The notes: generated from the letters alone by a model not told the origin. A stretch of 64,000 nucleotides of DNA from Rhexocercosporidium sp. MPI-PUGE-AT-0058 (GCA_020746875.1 JAGTJL010000004.1:2418001-2482000), one strand, 5' to 3'; counted from the first letter of the stretch, positions 33,550 to 45,609 are shown. A program made the numbers and translations.

Positions 33550-35100
33550 ATGGCCGATCCAGAAAAGGGGCCGGACGCTCCACCAGCAAGAGATCTCGAG
33601 GGAGCACAGGAACCATCCTCCTCGCCACCAACTACCACACCAGAAATCCCCTACAGCATCTTTACTACACCCCAAAAAGCACTCATCATAACCCTCGTCT
33701 CAATAGCCGCCACTTTCTCTGGCTTCGCATCCAACATCTACTTCCCGGCCATCCCCACGCTCTCACGCTCCCTCTCCGTCTCCCCAGAACTTATAAACCT
33801 GACCGTGACATCATACATGATATTCCAAGGTCTCTCGCCCTCGATCTGGGGTGCCGTGGCAGACGTCCACGGCCGTCGCATTACGTATATCCTCACGTTT
33901 GTCATTTTCATAGGCGCGTGTATTGGGCTGGCTGAGACGAAGCATTACTACCAATTGGTTATTTTGAGATGTTTGCAGAGTGCTGGGAGCGCGAGTACGA
34001 TAGCGATTGGTGCGGGTGTTGTTGGGGATATTACGAGGAGGGAGGAGAGGGGTGGGTATATGGGTGTCTATCAGGCGGGTTTACTTGCTCCTGTTGCGGT
34101 AGCGCCGGTATTGGGTGGAATCTTTGCGCAGACTCTTGGGTGGAGGGCGATTTTTTGGTTCTTGACTATTTATGCGGGTGCATTCCTCGTGATTCTCGTG
34201 ATCGTCTTACCAGAAACCTTGCGGGCGATGGTAGGGAATGGATCGAGACCAGTCAAGGGTCTTTCGAATTCTCTACTTTCATACATCCAGCGTCGTCGAA
34301 ATCTTCTCTCGCCAGAAGAGCTCGCCGAACTCCAACGCTCAACAACTTCCAGCTCTTTTCCAGGAAGAGGGAGCAAAAAACTCTCCGTCGACATTCTCGG
34401 CCCCATCAAGATAATCCTTAGCATCGAAGTCTTCTTCGCCATCCTCTTCCTTTCCATTTACTACACCATCTGGCAAATGACCATCGCCGTAACATCCACG
34501 CTGTTCGCCCGTACTTACCACCTCTCAGAACTACACATTGGCCTCACATTCATCGGCAATGGAGTCGGTTGCATTATCGGCACCTTGACTACAGGCAAAT
34601 TTCTCGATTTCGACTACCGCCGCTTTAAAGCCTCGTTTACGGGTTCTGCAGAGGATTTTCCGCTCGAGAAAGCGAGGTTGAGAACGTTGTATCTGTGGAG
34701 TGCGCTGCAGATGGGTGCGTGTTTGGTGTTTGGATGGACACTGGAGAAGGATGTGCATATCGCTGTTCCGATCATCTGTACATTTATCCTTGGGTGGGCC
34801 GCGACGAGCATTATTAGTGTGGTATCGACTTTCATGGTGGATGTGTACCCGAAGAAGGGGGCGAGTGCTACGGCTGCGGTGAATCTATTGAGGTGCTTGA
34901 TGGGTGCGGGGGGTACAGCGGCTGTTTTGCCAATTGTTAATGCGATTGGAGCTGGGTGGACTTTTACTTTGCTTGTTGGTGTTATGGTGGTTGCGTTGGG
35001 GTTGGTGGAGGTGCAGATGAGGAGGGGGCTGGGGTGGAGGAAGAGGAGGGCGAGGAAGGAGGAGGAGAGTGAGAGGAAGAGGGAACGAGAAAGGGTATAA
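33550..35100 (+). CDS. MFS drug:H+ antiporter, DHA1 family (quinidine-resistance-like)
   Basis: One exon. The start at 33550 (MADPEKGPD) is preferred over the upstream in-frame start because residues before it are not family-like. The product is 516 residues with 12 predicted membrane helices in two halves. TM1 ends NIYFPAIPTLSRSLSVSPE, motif A is WGAVADVHGRR, motif B is RCLQSAGSASTIAIGAGVVGD, and motif C-like GVYQAGLLAPVAVAPVLGGIFA follows. WRAIFWFLTI and LPETLRA close the first half. A cytosolic loop with the FPGRGSKKLS stretch separates the halves. The C-terminus is strongly basic (RRGLGWRKRRARKEEESERK). It probably exports small hydrophobic compounds at the plasma membrane. The substrate is unknown. 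Confidence 0.9.
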   Translation: MADPEKGPDAPPARDLEGAQEPSSSPPTTTPEIPYSIFTTPQKALIITLVSIAATFSGFASNIYFPAIPTLSRSLSVSPELINLTVTSYMIFQGLSPSIWGAVADVHGRRITYILTFVIFIGACIGLAETKHYYQLVILRCLQSAGSASTIAIGAGVVGDITRREERGGYMGVYQAGLLAPVAVAPVLGGIFAQTLGWRAIFWFLTIYAGAFLVILVIVLPETLRAMVGNGSRPVKGLSNSLLSYIQRRRNLLSPEELAELQRSTTSSSFPGRGSKKLSVDILGPIKIILSIEVFFAILFLSIYYTIWQMTIAVTSTLFARTYHLSELHIGLTFIGNGVGCIIGTLTTGKFLDFDYRRFKASFTGSAEDFPLEKARLRTLYLWSALQMGACLVFGWTLEKDVHIAVPIICTFILGWAATSIISVVSTFMVDVYPKKGASATAAVNLLRCLMGAGGTAAVLPIVNAIGAGWTFTLLVGVMVVALGLVEVQMRRGLGWRKRRARKEEESERKRERERV

Positions 35101-36232
35101 CATCTAGGTGTCTAAGAGAATGATCCTCGTACCCGGAAATTTATACGTTTAGCGGACGAGGACACTTCTTAACCTTCCAAGTGTCCATCGCTCAACAGCT
35201 AGAGACGTCTTTATCAATTCCTCGGAGAAAGGGTCCACATCTTCCAAATGCAGGCAACGACCTCACAGATACAAACTCGAGATGGTTGCTAGGGAGGATG
35301 ATGCCTCCAACTTATTCTCTCAAAGCACAGCCATTGTGTTGAAGCGCAAAAGGGTGTGCAACAATTCTCCAGCAGATTAGGCAAAGAATATGTCCTTGGG
35401 AAAAGCAGCCGGTAGTCTCACTGCCTAAATATCGCAAAAATGATCGTTCAGACATGAGACAAAGAAAGCGATGGAGGGAAACCGATGAGACAGTTCTATC
35501 TCAAGGATAGCTTGTTCTATGGAGAGCCTGGATAGAAGTGTGGGAGGTGGAGGTCTGATGAAGGGAAGATTAGAAATACTGAAGAGCCGCAGGATTGATT
35601 ATGATAAACAAGAATCTGAGATATATGTCGCAAATATCAAGAATGAATTGATAAGTGAATAAAAGGAAAAGGTGGGTTGAAGCAAAGTCGTACGAAGTAA
35701 ATGATGCAGATACTGAAGTATATAAGTCTTTGAAATTGCCCTTCAGAGCTTGCAAATGGGCAGAGCTCTGCGAGCATGTTCTGGTTCACTAACCACTCAA
35801 TCCCTCGCTTCATGATATTTTTATTTCCTTTGAGAAGAAAAAGAGTGGACAATCCGAAGTTTAAGTGGAGACAGATGCGGGAGCGGGAACTATTCCGCTT
35901 TGAGACTAATTCTATTTTGAAAATGCCTCTCCTACAAAGGCTCAGAGGAAGAAACCTCGGGAGAACTTGAAGATTTTGTGAAATGAGAAAAGTCATTGAA
36001 ATTCCTATAACAAACTTGGCAATCTTTCAATAGACATGCGGATACTTGCACGATTTCTTGCCTCGGATTTTCTTTCTTCCACCGGCCGAAAAGAAAAATC
36101 GGCTGCAGCAGCTTCGCTCCGATAACGCTAAGATTAGCAGCATTCGAGTGACGCATAATATCACTCACTTCTCCCCCATCAACAACCTCTTCCTCTCTCC
36201 ATGATACCCATTGTACAATATCCTTCCTCATA
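35101..36232. other. Intergenic region
   Basis: Between two plus-strand genes. AT-rich, with no supported gene. Minus frames at 35637-35996 and 35932-36309 lack family resemblance. Confidence 0.5.
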
Positions 36233-37832
36233 ATGGCTCTCCGAATATCTGCAAAGCGAGTGGCAGCTACTCTCAAAGCTAGCAATACATCATCGTCCGT
36301 CAATGGCACTCTGAAGAGGAATGCATCACAAGCAGCAGCTGCAGCTTCAAATCTGCCAGAGGCAATCAGAAATGAAATCTATGTGCGTGCCAAAGATATC
36401 GCAGAGGAAGAAACAATGTACTGACTATATCACCTACAGCGCGAAGCCAGTCTCTCGAATCCTGATCCAGCAGCAGATTCTTCCACCGCAGCTCTAGTCA
36501 GCGAACAAGCGCCATATATGGTCAAGACCTACGTCCGCCCCCCACCAATGTTCGTGAAAGGCGAGGGATGCTATCTCTGGGACGTCGAGAACAGGAAATA
36601 CCTCGATTTCACAGCCGGAATAGCAGTCAATGCATTGGGACACTGTGATCCAGAGATAAGCAACATCATTACCGATCAGGTATGCACTTGCCAACAGAAA
36701 TATTCCTCACCACCCACCCCACCATGCCTTTACTAACACTGGATTCTCTCAGGCCAAGACCCTCATCCACACTTCGAACTTATACCACAATCCTTGGACT
36801 GGGGCACTCTCCGAATTACTGGTACAGAAGACTCTGGAGTCGGGATCTATGCACGATGCGCGAGCAGTGTTTATCTGCAACTCCGGCACCGAAGCCAACG
36901 AGGCAGCTATAAAATTCGCCCGCAAATCAGGTAAAGTCCTCGATCCCTCTGGCGAAAAACACGAAGTCGTCTCTTTCAACGGTGCTTTCCACGGCCGAAC
37001 GATGGGCGCTCTGTCCGCGACTCCAAATCCGAAATACCAGAAACCATTTTCGCCCATGTTACCTGGATTCAAATATGGGACGTACAATGATGTAGCTGCT
37101 ATCAATGAGCTAGTCACGGATAAGACATGCGGTGTCATCGTAGAGCCTATCCAAGGAGAGGGAGGAGTCATTGTCGGCTCAGATGAATTCTTAGTCACGC
37201 TAGCGAAGAGATGTAGGGAAGTAGGCGCCGTGTTGATCTACGATGAGATTCAGTGCGGGCTCGGCCGAACAGGCAAATTCTGGGCTCACGCCTCGCTGCC
37301 ACAATCAGCACATCCGGATATAATTACCACGGCCAAGGCACTTGGTAACGGGTTCCCAATCGGAGCTACGATCGTCAACGGAAATGTGAGCGAGAAGATT
37401 GTAGTTGGCGACCACGGAACGACCTTTGGTGGAAACCCCCTCGGAGCTCGTCTAGCGCACTACATCGTCAGTCGTCTCTCCGACCCCAAACTCCTGTCAT
37501 CCGTATCAACCAAGAGCGAAGTCTTCAAGAAACACTTCGTGGCCCTGCAGAATAAGTACCCCGAACTTGTCAAGGAGATTCGAGGACGTGGTCTACATCT
37601 GGGTCTCCAGCTCACGCAAGATCCAACGCCTATTGTGACAGCTGCTAGGGAGAGGGGACTATTAGTTATCACGGCGGGCACGAATACGTTGCGCTTCGTG
37701 CCTAGTTTGACCATTACGGAGGGGGAGATTCATCAGGGTATGGAGATTTTGGATGAGGCTATGAGGGTTGCGACGCGAGGGGAGGGACCGGCTGGGAAGC
37801 AGGTTAAGGGCGAGGTTGACTCGCCGAATTAA
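36233..37832 (+). CDS. ARG8: Acetylornithine aminotransferase, mitochondrial
   Basis: Three exons (36233-36382, 36440-36679, 36753-37832) give 489 residues, all phase 0. The N-terminus [17 protein letters not shown] is an Arg/Ala/Ser-rich mitochondrial targeting signal. Class-III PLP aminotransferase blocks follow: [93 protein letters not shown] and the lysine in [14 protein letters not shown] that binds PLP, then [12 protein letters not shown]. It transaminates N-acetylglutamate semialdehyde to N-acetylornithine in arginine synthesis. Ornithine aminotransferase is related, but the motif wording and the targeting signal favour Arg8. Confidence 0.94.
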
Positions 37833-38756
37833 TGGTTCGTTGGTGAGGGAGGGTAGGATGGTATGCTGCAGGGTGGGAGTTTTTGGAGTTGGTGGATATA
37901 CAAAAGTTCCGCATAGTGGTACTCGAGATTTGCGATATAATTCGAGCACCGAATCTATTAGACGCAAGCTTTATTCTACATTCTCTTCATCTATCCCTTG
38001 ATCTTCTCTTTCACTCTTCCTTCTTATGTCTCTGTATTAGAATGATTCAGTTGTCCCTGTCTTGACTCGTGTTTATAGTCGAGGATCAGGAATCCCCGCA
38101 CTTGTACTTAAGCTTTCATCCATTGTCGAATTTCCTCTTTGGCGAATGACTTCCACATTATTAGATCTTAAACTTTACAATTTATTTAGTAGCTGAAATA
38201 CGTCGCAGTTGAGAGCAAGCTATCTTGTCGTTGTGTAAAATCAATCCGGTCACACGATCCGTCCTTCAACCACAGCTTCAGTTATCTTTCCAAGAGTCTC
38301 TTGACTCTCATCACTTCCTTTTGTCAATGTAAAACCCCACAAGCTTGCATCCAAGACACACGAAACCGAGTGGAACAGCATGCCACACCTTAAGCCACAA
38401 CATTTACCATAATTCATGAAAAAAGGGCTAACTTCCGAACCAGACGAAATCACTCTCCTCAACCTCCCACTCTCGACACCAAACCCTTCCAACGCGCCAA
38501 ACCCCCTCTCTCCACCTCCGTCCCAGAAATACTCCATCGCTCCTACTCAACCCAACAAGCGAATCTCTACCCTACTCTCCATATCATCGCAGAACACATC
38601 AATCCCACATCTTCCTTTGAAACCCAATTCAAAATAAAAAGGAAGGAAAACATCAAAACAAAAAAATCTTACTGCACGTCTTCAGTAGCTCCGGCGCACA
38701 TACCGCCTGTCAACTCTCCCATCTGTACAGAGCACACACAGGCTCCTGTCTCCTAA
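37833..38756. other. Intergenic region
   Basis: No supported gene. The two overlapping frames near 38250-38640 are Pro/Ser/Thr-rich (plus) and its antisense, which looks like composition rather than coding. Confidence 0.45.
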
Positions 38757-38939
38757 CTAGTGCTTTAATGATCGATTTTGCGCCGGGAATAGTTCGGCGG
38801 AACTATCACCGATGGATTCATGGCCGGCCGGTTTGCCACCTTTACGTGTTTTCCTTATTCCTAGACCATTGCTCCCTTCACTCGTGTATGCTCTTGTAGG
38901 GAATATGCCGATGTTGGAGGAGGTTAGGGGGAAGTACAT
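38757..38939 (-). CDS. Possible small protein (60 residues)
   Basis: One exon reading MYFPLTSSNIGIFPTRAYTS at the start and ending near QNRSLKH. Upstream on the minus strand is a pyrimidine-rich leader with a CATAAAAG TATA-like element, as in highly expressed fungal genes, which makes a real short gene plausible. There is no motif, signal peptide or relative that I recognise. Confidence 0.3.
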   Translation of the reverse strand: MYFPLTSSNIGIFPTRAYTSEGSNGLGIRKTRKGGKPAGHESIGDSSAELFPAQNRSLKH

Positions 38940-39398
38940 TGGATTGATAGTTCGAGAGGGGACTTGAATGCTGAAAACCTATTGGGCATTGGTGAATGGG
39001 AGAGAGTGTACTTTTATGGGAGGGGTAGAGTTGTTGATTGAAGGGGGGTGGAGGTGCATGTGGGAGAGGGAAGGGGGGATAATGAAAAGATTATGATACT
39101 AAATTGACGGGGGGACATGTTGGGCATATGAATTATGATAGGGGGAGGTACTGGGGGACTGTGAGGGATGTTTGGGATGTTGGATGTCATGAGGGGGTTT
39201 TGGCAAAGTCGAAGCTGTGAGGGCGAGGAAGTCCCGTGGAAGCATGGGAATTGAGGGGAGTATAGGCGTAACGAGCAAGTTTCGAATCTCAGCTTCCGTT
39301 CTATACATATATATACATCTTGCGCCAGTATCGACTGTTATGCAGTACATCTGACAAGAAGGTCGCTAATCTCCTCAACATGCATTTGGACCAAGTAA
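38940..39398. other. Intergenic region
   Basis: G-rich and purine-skewed on the plus strand, with no gene. It forms the 3' flank of the Egh16-like gene and the promoter side of the putative small gene. Confidence 0.45.
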
Positions 39399-40410
39399 CT
39401 AAGCCGCAAAGGAAAGGGCACGGCGGTTGTTATTGTTGTTGTTACGACCAGCTCCGTTTCCGTTAGCATTTCCATTGCCTGTGGCTCCGTTGCCTTTGCC
39501 ATTCGTGGCGGCATTACCATTGCCAGCACCCTTCGCAGCTCCATTGCCCTTGCCTGCCCCCTTCTTGCCATTGTTTCCAGCAGCGCTAGTAGCGGCTGCT
39601 GCTGGGGCAGTGGCTAGAGCCGCGGAATCAATATCGAGAAGTGCATCTGCAATCTTGACACCTTGATCGCTGACCTTTGTGGCGGCGGCATTGCCCTTAT
39701 TGGCGTCGGCGAGATCAATCTGGTTCTGGTTGACTTGGGCTAGGACACCAGCCAGTGTTTGAGCAGTGTTGATCGTGTTGGCTGAGTTCTTACTGGCGGC
39801 CGTGTCGGTCTGTTGGACGGCGAAGCATCCTCCGAATGGACCTGCCGCAGCGGCATTAAAGCAGCGGACAGTGCACACATTCCCGGTTGAAGCTATTTTT
39901 AGTCAGTCGTTGGCCATCCATCTCCCAGTGGAAGTTTTTACCTCCAATGCAAGCCATATCAGCAGGCATCTCAACGGAAAGGTTGATAATCCCATTCACC
40001 GCCGCCTTCTCCGTGACTTTGAGAGGTGTTTGACCGTTGAAACCATTGGCATTCCCCTTGAGATCGAGATCGCATGTGTATGGACCAGCTCCATTCGCAT
40101 CGACCTGGTTGATTGCAACGTCCACTTTGCTTCCCGCGGTGACAGATGTGACAGTTTTAGCAATCAATTGGCCCTCGGTGACCTCGCCAATATCTATGTT
40201 ACCTCCGAGAAGAGTCCGTCCGCACTCGTTGACAACGTTGGTCGTGATCTCGTTCAGGTTGATAATATTGGCATCTTTGGCTTTCAGGTTGACTTGGAGC
40301 GGCAAACTGGCGGGTCCTTTCGGTCCCTGTGCGGATTGAATGACACCCTGAGCATTTGCTACCGCGGCAAGAGCTGGAGCCCAGCAAAGTATCTGGAATA
40401 AAGAAGGCAT
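39399..40410 (-). CDS. Egh16/Gas1-like secreted appressorium-associated protein
   Basis: Two exons (39942-40410, 39399-39892) give 320 residues. Residues 1-20 form a signal peptide ending VANA. The conserved body contains QGVIQSAQGPKGPASLP, NVVNECGRTLLGGNIDIGE, VDVAINQVDANGAGPYTCDLD, VEMPADMACIGG and ASTGNVCTVRC-NAAAAGPFGGCFAVQQTD. These are the signature blocks of the Egh16/Gas1/Gas2 (MAS) family, proteins expressed during appressorium formation and penetration in several plant pathogens. The C-terminal 60 residues are a low-complexity Gly/Asn/Ala tail with NNNNNN. The biochemical role of the family is not established. The intron (GTAAAA...AATAG) splits the conserved cysteine region, and the phase agrees. 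Confidence 0.93.
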
Positions 40411-41905
40411 TTTCGATTCAATGATTGTGATTGGTTGAGAGACGGATCGAAAATGTGTATATGAGCTGATTTGAAGATATCGAAACTTTGGAAAAGGTGC
40501 ACAGCACTGATGGAATACAATTAAAGGACGAAAAAGAGAAATCAGGCTAGCTGGCACTTTCAAGAAGAAGATGAAGAGAGAACAAGAAAGGTAAGAGAGG
40601 ATGGGAAACATGGGACGATGGCTAGTTATAGATGGCATGTTGTAGCATGCATATCATGCGGCTCTTGGCGGCTCTCAAACAACCTCTTCCTTTAAACAAA
40701 CATCAGGTGGCGTGAGGATGGTCGATGACAGGCCTGATAGTGTGGAAGAAGATTAGAATCGCCATCCAGGAGGCAGATCATACTGTGGCGTGGAACGGAT
40801 GTCGTCGCGCGCAGGTGGAGCCGGTGGATTTGCGCTGGGTTGGTCTGGGCGACTGAGGAAAGAAGGTGGAGCCGGTGGATCGACGGCGAGACGAGGACTT
40901 TGTTTGGACGTTTGACAGATGCCGATGCATGTCCGTACAGCCCGGCATCAACCTCCTCAACAAGTCCAAAAGATCAACTCATCCAGCACGCCAAAGATAC
41001 TTCAAAGCATACTTTCGGCCTTTGAACTACTTGTTCGGACAGTACAAGTAGTAGACTTTTGAGCATTTCATTGTTCACACGTGACTGGATAGACAAGGAT
41101 CGCCTTACTTAAGCGAGATGTTTGAAACAACACTTCGGCTACGATAGTCGACTCGACCCATCCGATCCATAGCAGCTCGCGCTTTTGAAAATCCTCAAAC
41201 ATCAGCCTCTTGGCTGCCTCGCAAATTATAGGCGGTACGAATGTCCCTTTCAAAATTTCAGTAAAAGTCGATTCTAGAAGGCTACTTCCTTTCGACTTTT
41301 GTAAAGTACAACAGGTATTCTGGATTGCTGCTCAGTGTTTAGCAGGAAAATTGGTGTAGAGTCTGTGCTCTGCCTTTGAGTTTGCGATCAGATGAAACAT
41401 TGTGAGCTGACATTCAACATCCGCTTTGACGACAGCGGGCGAAAGGAACTCTCCATCTGGCATCTAGAGACACGAGACCGAATCGATGACGAGGTTTTAT
41501 CCCTGTGGTAGATCCATCCCTGAGGTATCCACACCGAGACAGGTAAGTTCGATGTCTAACCATTCAGGCTTGTTGCACTTGTATGATCCACATGCTTGTG
41601 GTTATCTAAATCAATGCAGGGCTGGCTTCAAAAAGGCTTGTTGCAATGATCTAGATATCATGCTTCGTAGATGGAAGTTAGCTATTCGGTACGAAGAGAT
41701 TTAACGTGTCCACAATTTCTTATCCATCCTCTGCCTAGAATGCCAATAGAAGAATTGGAGAAGATAATGGCTGGCACGTCTTCAGCGATGGAAATGGGAC
41801 GGATTTTAGACGAATCTGCATCAGAACGTCGTAATGAGCCGCCTATTCAGTCAAGAATTTGATATTCAGCCAGCAATGTGATTGTTCCAGGCCCCCTCCA
41901 ATATT
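40411..41905. other. Intergenic region
   Basis: A 16-nt direct repeat GGTGGAGCCGGTGGAT occurs twice near 40814 and 40865. Short frames at 40778-41051 and 41068-41253 have no family resemblance. The latter (MKGTFVPPIICEAAKRLMF) could be an eroded fragment, but I cannot support it. Confidence 0.45.
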
Positions 41906-43042
41906 TTACCTTGCCCAGGGTCGGGACCATGCAGCCCAGATGAGGAGGACAAGTGCGGTAATCGGTAGTGTCACTGCCCAATAAACCCAGAAATTGTTCG
42001 ACAGGATATGCTCTCCTGCTGCCGCGTGCCAATTGAACATATTCATGCTGAAGAGCGTCTTTAGATTTCAAGTCAACGAGGTGCATTGCGGATGGGAAGA
42101 ATTGGCTTACTGCGATGTAAGCTCCAGGCAGGAACATCATTGTCACGATGGCAATTGTCTTCATAGCCGTACTATCGCGACGGCTTGCTTCGGCTATTGT
42201 ATAGTTGAGTTTATTGTCTCGTTGGGCAAGGAGATTGTAAAGCTATTTCCACGTCAATAGGAGGGGTTTAAGGAACCTAATGGGGGTTTACTGTTTGTAT
42301 CTGGCCGTCAACTATCTTCTGCTGGCATTCTATTCGAGCGAGCAGCTCTTTGTTCCAGCCAAGAAGGCCTTCACCGTACTCTCTCATCTGAGTAATGATC
42401 AAAAAGGAAAAGTGGTCCTGGTCCAACGAAAGGACTATGTCTGCGAGAATGGTTACCAACAGCGAGATCTGTGACTTTGCGAACTTCTCATAATTTGCAA
42501 GGCGAGAGAGCTCGCCGTTCAAACTTCGATTAATATCTGCAAAGTCGAGATCTGCTTGCTCCTGGTGCTCTGGCTTTGCACCGAGATCGCTATCCCCATA
42601 GTCGTTGACGCCAATGGTTTGTTCTAACTGGAATATCCGCTTGCTGGATATGTGTAGCTCGGCACCCAGCTTTGTAGCCAGGTGATCGCAGATGACTAGA
42701 GGAACGAGGAATGGATGGCCCGTCAGCGCTTCTTTTGCTTGCACGCGTTCAAAGATGTCTGCCTGAAATTCATCTGATTCAGGCCCCAGGAGCAAGACTC
42801 GAACTTCTCCAGAATATGGATTGTGTGATAGCGAGAGACTTCCAGTCCCTAGCCACCACGAAAAGTACTTGATACTGAACACTTCGCGACGTTAGACATT
42901 TCATCGGCGTCGCAAGAGCCAACCGAAGCTCACCAAAGCTAGTCACACCCCCTTCTCTATTGAACAATGTAGTTCGAAAACAGCGAGTTGTTTCTTCCTT
43001 CATCATCTCGAGAAATTTGGTAGGTAAACTAAAGAATGACAT
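41906..43042 (-). CDS. CorA-like divalent-cation-transporter-type membrane protein (5' end uncertain)
   Basis: The minimal model has exons 42934-43042, 42292-42881, 42111-42242 and 41906-42058 (327 residues, phases consistent). The C-terminus is a fungal CorA-like pair of helices. MKTIAIVTMMFLPGAYIA and the next exon's TLFSMNMFNW give helix 1 with an SMN in the place of the GMN loop. NNFWVYWAVTLPITALVLLI gives helix 2. Upstream, a long coiled region (ERVQAKEALTG, LEQTIGVN, LARIECQQKIVDGQIQT) fits the CorA stalk. The frame stays open upstream of 43042 to a plausible acceptor at 43182, with HGRDDLCLPFHESDLPK between, so the real start is probably further out. Upstream pieces (43411-43653, 43687-43935) could be extra exons. 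Mg2+ transport is not proven for this branch. Confidence 0.65.
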
Positions 43043-44098
43043 AACTTTCGGAAGATCGCTCTCGTGAAATGGTAGACATAGATCATCGCGGCCGTGACGA
43101 ATGTGCGCTGGCCCGAAGCTAATATCGGGAGGTGGATCAGAATCATGTTGGTGACTTGCCCAGACGGATTGAGAAAGGGTACCTACAGAAGAAACAATCC
43201 ACTATGCCGGGATCCTTTGGGCACATCTTGGCAGATGTCAGCATTGTGCAAAACATGCTGCTATGAAATACTGCTTATCAAAAATTGAAATCTTACCATT
43301 CTCGATCAGGTGTCCTAAGTTGAGAACGTTCCTAGAGATAGATTTCTAGATTAAGTTTAGTTAGTGAGTTTATGTTGTCAAGTTGCGCATTGGTCGAATC
43401 GGGGCATTGGTCATGTGCCTACACGCTCATTCGAAATCATCATAACGGCGCAAGGCTTGAGAAGTGTAGGTATGTCGTTGATCATTGCCAGGGCTGGTTT
43501 CCGAGTAGAACCGGGATAAGTAGGGTTTCGAGGCCAATTGCTGTTGGGCCCGTCATCCCCAACCTGCTCTGAGGGCGGCTCCAATGGTGCTTTCCGTGAG
43601 TGAAAGAACGCCCAGCGGCCTATGCCGGAGGCACTTTTGCCGCTTGATTGCATCTTCAGTATTTTTAGATCGACGCGGGCGTAGTCCTAAAGAAATTTAA
43701 AGGGTTTCATAGAAGAATTCTTGTTGATATGTTGTCGTTTCTGCCTTGAGACGTGGCTTAAGGGGCTTGCATTTTCCATGCGGCTGAGAGTTTGTGTCAC
43801 ACAGCATGCTTGTGATTGGACGGTGGAAGTTTCTGTTGGAATCGAAAGAGTATCTCCCACTTCTTTAAGGGAAATTTCTGCGATTGACAGGTATATCATT
43901 TTCATCAGGACGATACTTTTTGGAAGGCACCCCAAGCTTGGTGTTTTTGTGGAGACAGCTTTGACTTCCCAGCCTTGAGGCTGCTGACTCAGCCCGTTGA
44001 AACCACCTGATCGTCATCGCTCGTCATTTCCAGTTCACAACACAAGATATTGATCAACATATTGATCAACATCGCATTCCATCGCAACTCAATCCAGG
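43043..44098. other. 5' flank of the CorA-like gene and promoter of the GH76-like gene
   Basis: This may contain unresolved upstream exons of the CorA-like gene on the minus strand (acceptor at 43182; open frames at 43411-43653 and 43687-43935). No other gene was seen. Confidence 0.4.
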
Positions 44099-45325
44099 AT
44101 GAAAAACTTCATAAAGAACATAAAGACCAAAGCCGAGGATTATGCCTCACAGCAGAACCTCGGACCGAGGACAAACAACCATCCCTCAAATCCCAACCAT
44201 ACCGCCGCCGAACTTATATCAAATACGTATTCCTACTTCCACTCCTCCAAGAACAACCAATTTCAAGCTAAGGTCAAATCAGAAAGTACCCTGGGCGAAA
44301 GTGATCATTACGGATACGTCGTCTGGCCTGTCATAATCATGGTCCAAGCCATGGCCGAAACTCTCGCTGCACGGAAAACGCACGAGGCAATATCATGCTT
44401 GCAAGCATACTGGAATCCTGAGATACATGGTTTCTGTGCATGGAAGATGTTTCCAGGAAACGAGGACATCTATTACGATGATAATGCTCATGCAGCTCAA
44501 GCACTGATCAGCGCATATGAAGCAACTCACGAGCGGAAATACCTCCAGCAAGCCAAGTCCATCTTAACAGAGCTGGTTATTCCATCTGCGCAGAAGGATG
44601 GTGGTGTGCCGTGGCACACAAATAATCAGAACTGCCGCAATGCTTGTTCCACCGGTCCAGCTGCTGTGGCTGCATTGAGAATCTGTGCCATCGAGAAAGA
44701 CGACAGATTGACAACCTTTGCGGCGAGGGCTTTGAGGTGGCTGGTTGGTACGCTGAGAGATCCTCAGGATGGGTTGATTTGGGATAGTTTGACGTTCAAA
44801 GGAGACGGGTCGCCAGATATCAATAAGATGAAATGGACGTACAATACCGGCTTTGTTATTCATGGTTTCACCCTACTTTATGAGCGGACGAGAATTCCAG
44901 CGGATTTGAACATGGCTCTCAGTCTCGCGGAAGCAGCTTTGAACCCTCAAAATTCGATGTTCGATCATACACTTCAGAATCCCAGGGATCGAATGTACTC
45001 GGATAGCTCGTTTTTCTTGCACCATTTAGTTGATGGGTACCGAGTCCTCTCGAAACATGCCTTGAAGGACCGGTTGAGCAATGAGATCCACCGGATTTCC
45101 GCATGGGGACGAGAATTCATGTTCGATCCTACTGATGGCTTGTACTTCCGAGGTAGCTGTCCTTACTCCATTTCCGAGGAGCTGAGAACAAGATTCAATC
45201 AGAAGTTCGCGGCGAACAAGGATTTGGCTGTCAATGGGCAGGAGAGGGATGAGCAGGGGAATTTATGTAAAACTTTGATCGGCTGTGCGGCTTGGGCAAG
45301 GATTTTACATGCCGCCGAGGGCTAA
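44099..45325 (+). CDS. GH76-like six-hairpin glycosidase (alpha-1,6-mannanase family relative)
   Basis: One exon, 408 residues, no signal peptide. The alpha/alpha-barrel repeats are visible. WPVIIMVQAMAETLAARK is an inner helix, and GNEDIYYDDNAHAAQALISA carries the DD pair that is catalytic in GH76. GGVPWHTNNQNCRNACSTGP resembles the GG-W...(K/R)NA-S block of the family. WTYNTGFVIHGFTLLYER and CAAWARILHA complete the barrel. Classical fungal GH76 enzymes (Dcw1/Dfg5) are GPI-anchored, whereas this one seems cytosolic, like unstudied fungal paralogues. The substrate is unknown and could be a mannose polymer. The ATG follows CAGG and is the first in frame. Confidence 0.82.
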   Translation: MKNFIKNIKTKAEDYASQQNLGPRTNNHPSNPNHTAAELISNTYSYFHSSKNNQFQAKVKSESTLGESDHYGYVVWPVIIMVQAMAETLAARKTHEAISCLQAYWNPEIHGFCAWKMFPGNEDIYYDDNAHAAQALISAYEATHERKYLQQAKSILTELVIPSAQKDGGVPWHTNNQNCRNACSTGPAAVAALRICAIEKDDRLTTFAARALRWLVGTLRDPQDGLIWDSLTFKGDGSPDINKMKWTYNTGFVIHGFTLLYERTRIPADLNMALSLAEAALNPQNSMFDHTLQNPRDRMYSDSSFFLHHLVDGYRVLSKHALKDRLSNEIHRISAWGREFMFDPTDGLYFRGSCPYSISEELRTRFNQKFAANKDLAVNGQERDEQGNLCKTLIGCAAWARILHAAEG

Positions 45326-45609
45326 ACTGAGCTTCCGAATATTTGGCAGTCCAATACTATTTAAACTTGTTTGAAATACCTTTCACCAAGATCCCGATAT
45401 ATTTGCCAGAATATCATTTGAAGTTAAATTAATATCATGCTACCACTTCATTAAAATTAACCTTGCACATCAATGGCCATACTTAGGTCAAATTCTACAG
45501 TCACTGATCGTTTAACATTGCTTTCTTTGGCCTCCGATGGGAGTAAGTTTGCGCCTTTCGCTAGATGCAAGCTTCCGTCAACCTTGACTTCACTTACTCC
45601 ATCCTCATT

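Noticed and set aside
36383..36439. Readthrough of ARG8 exon 1 to a stop
   Set aside because: The GTGCGT...CTACAG intron restores a continuous aminotransferase; the readthrough product would be 63 residues.
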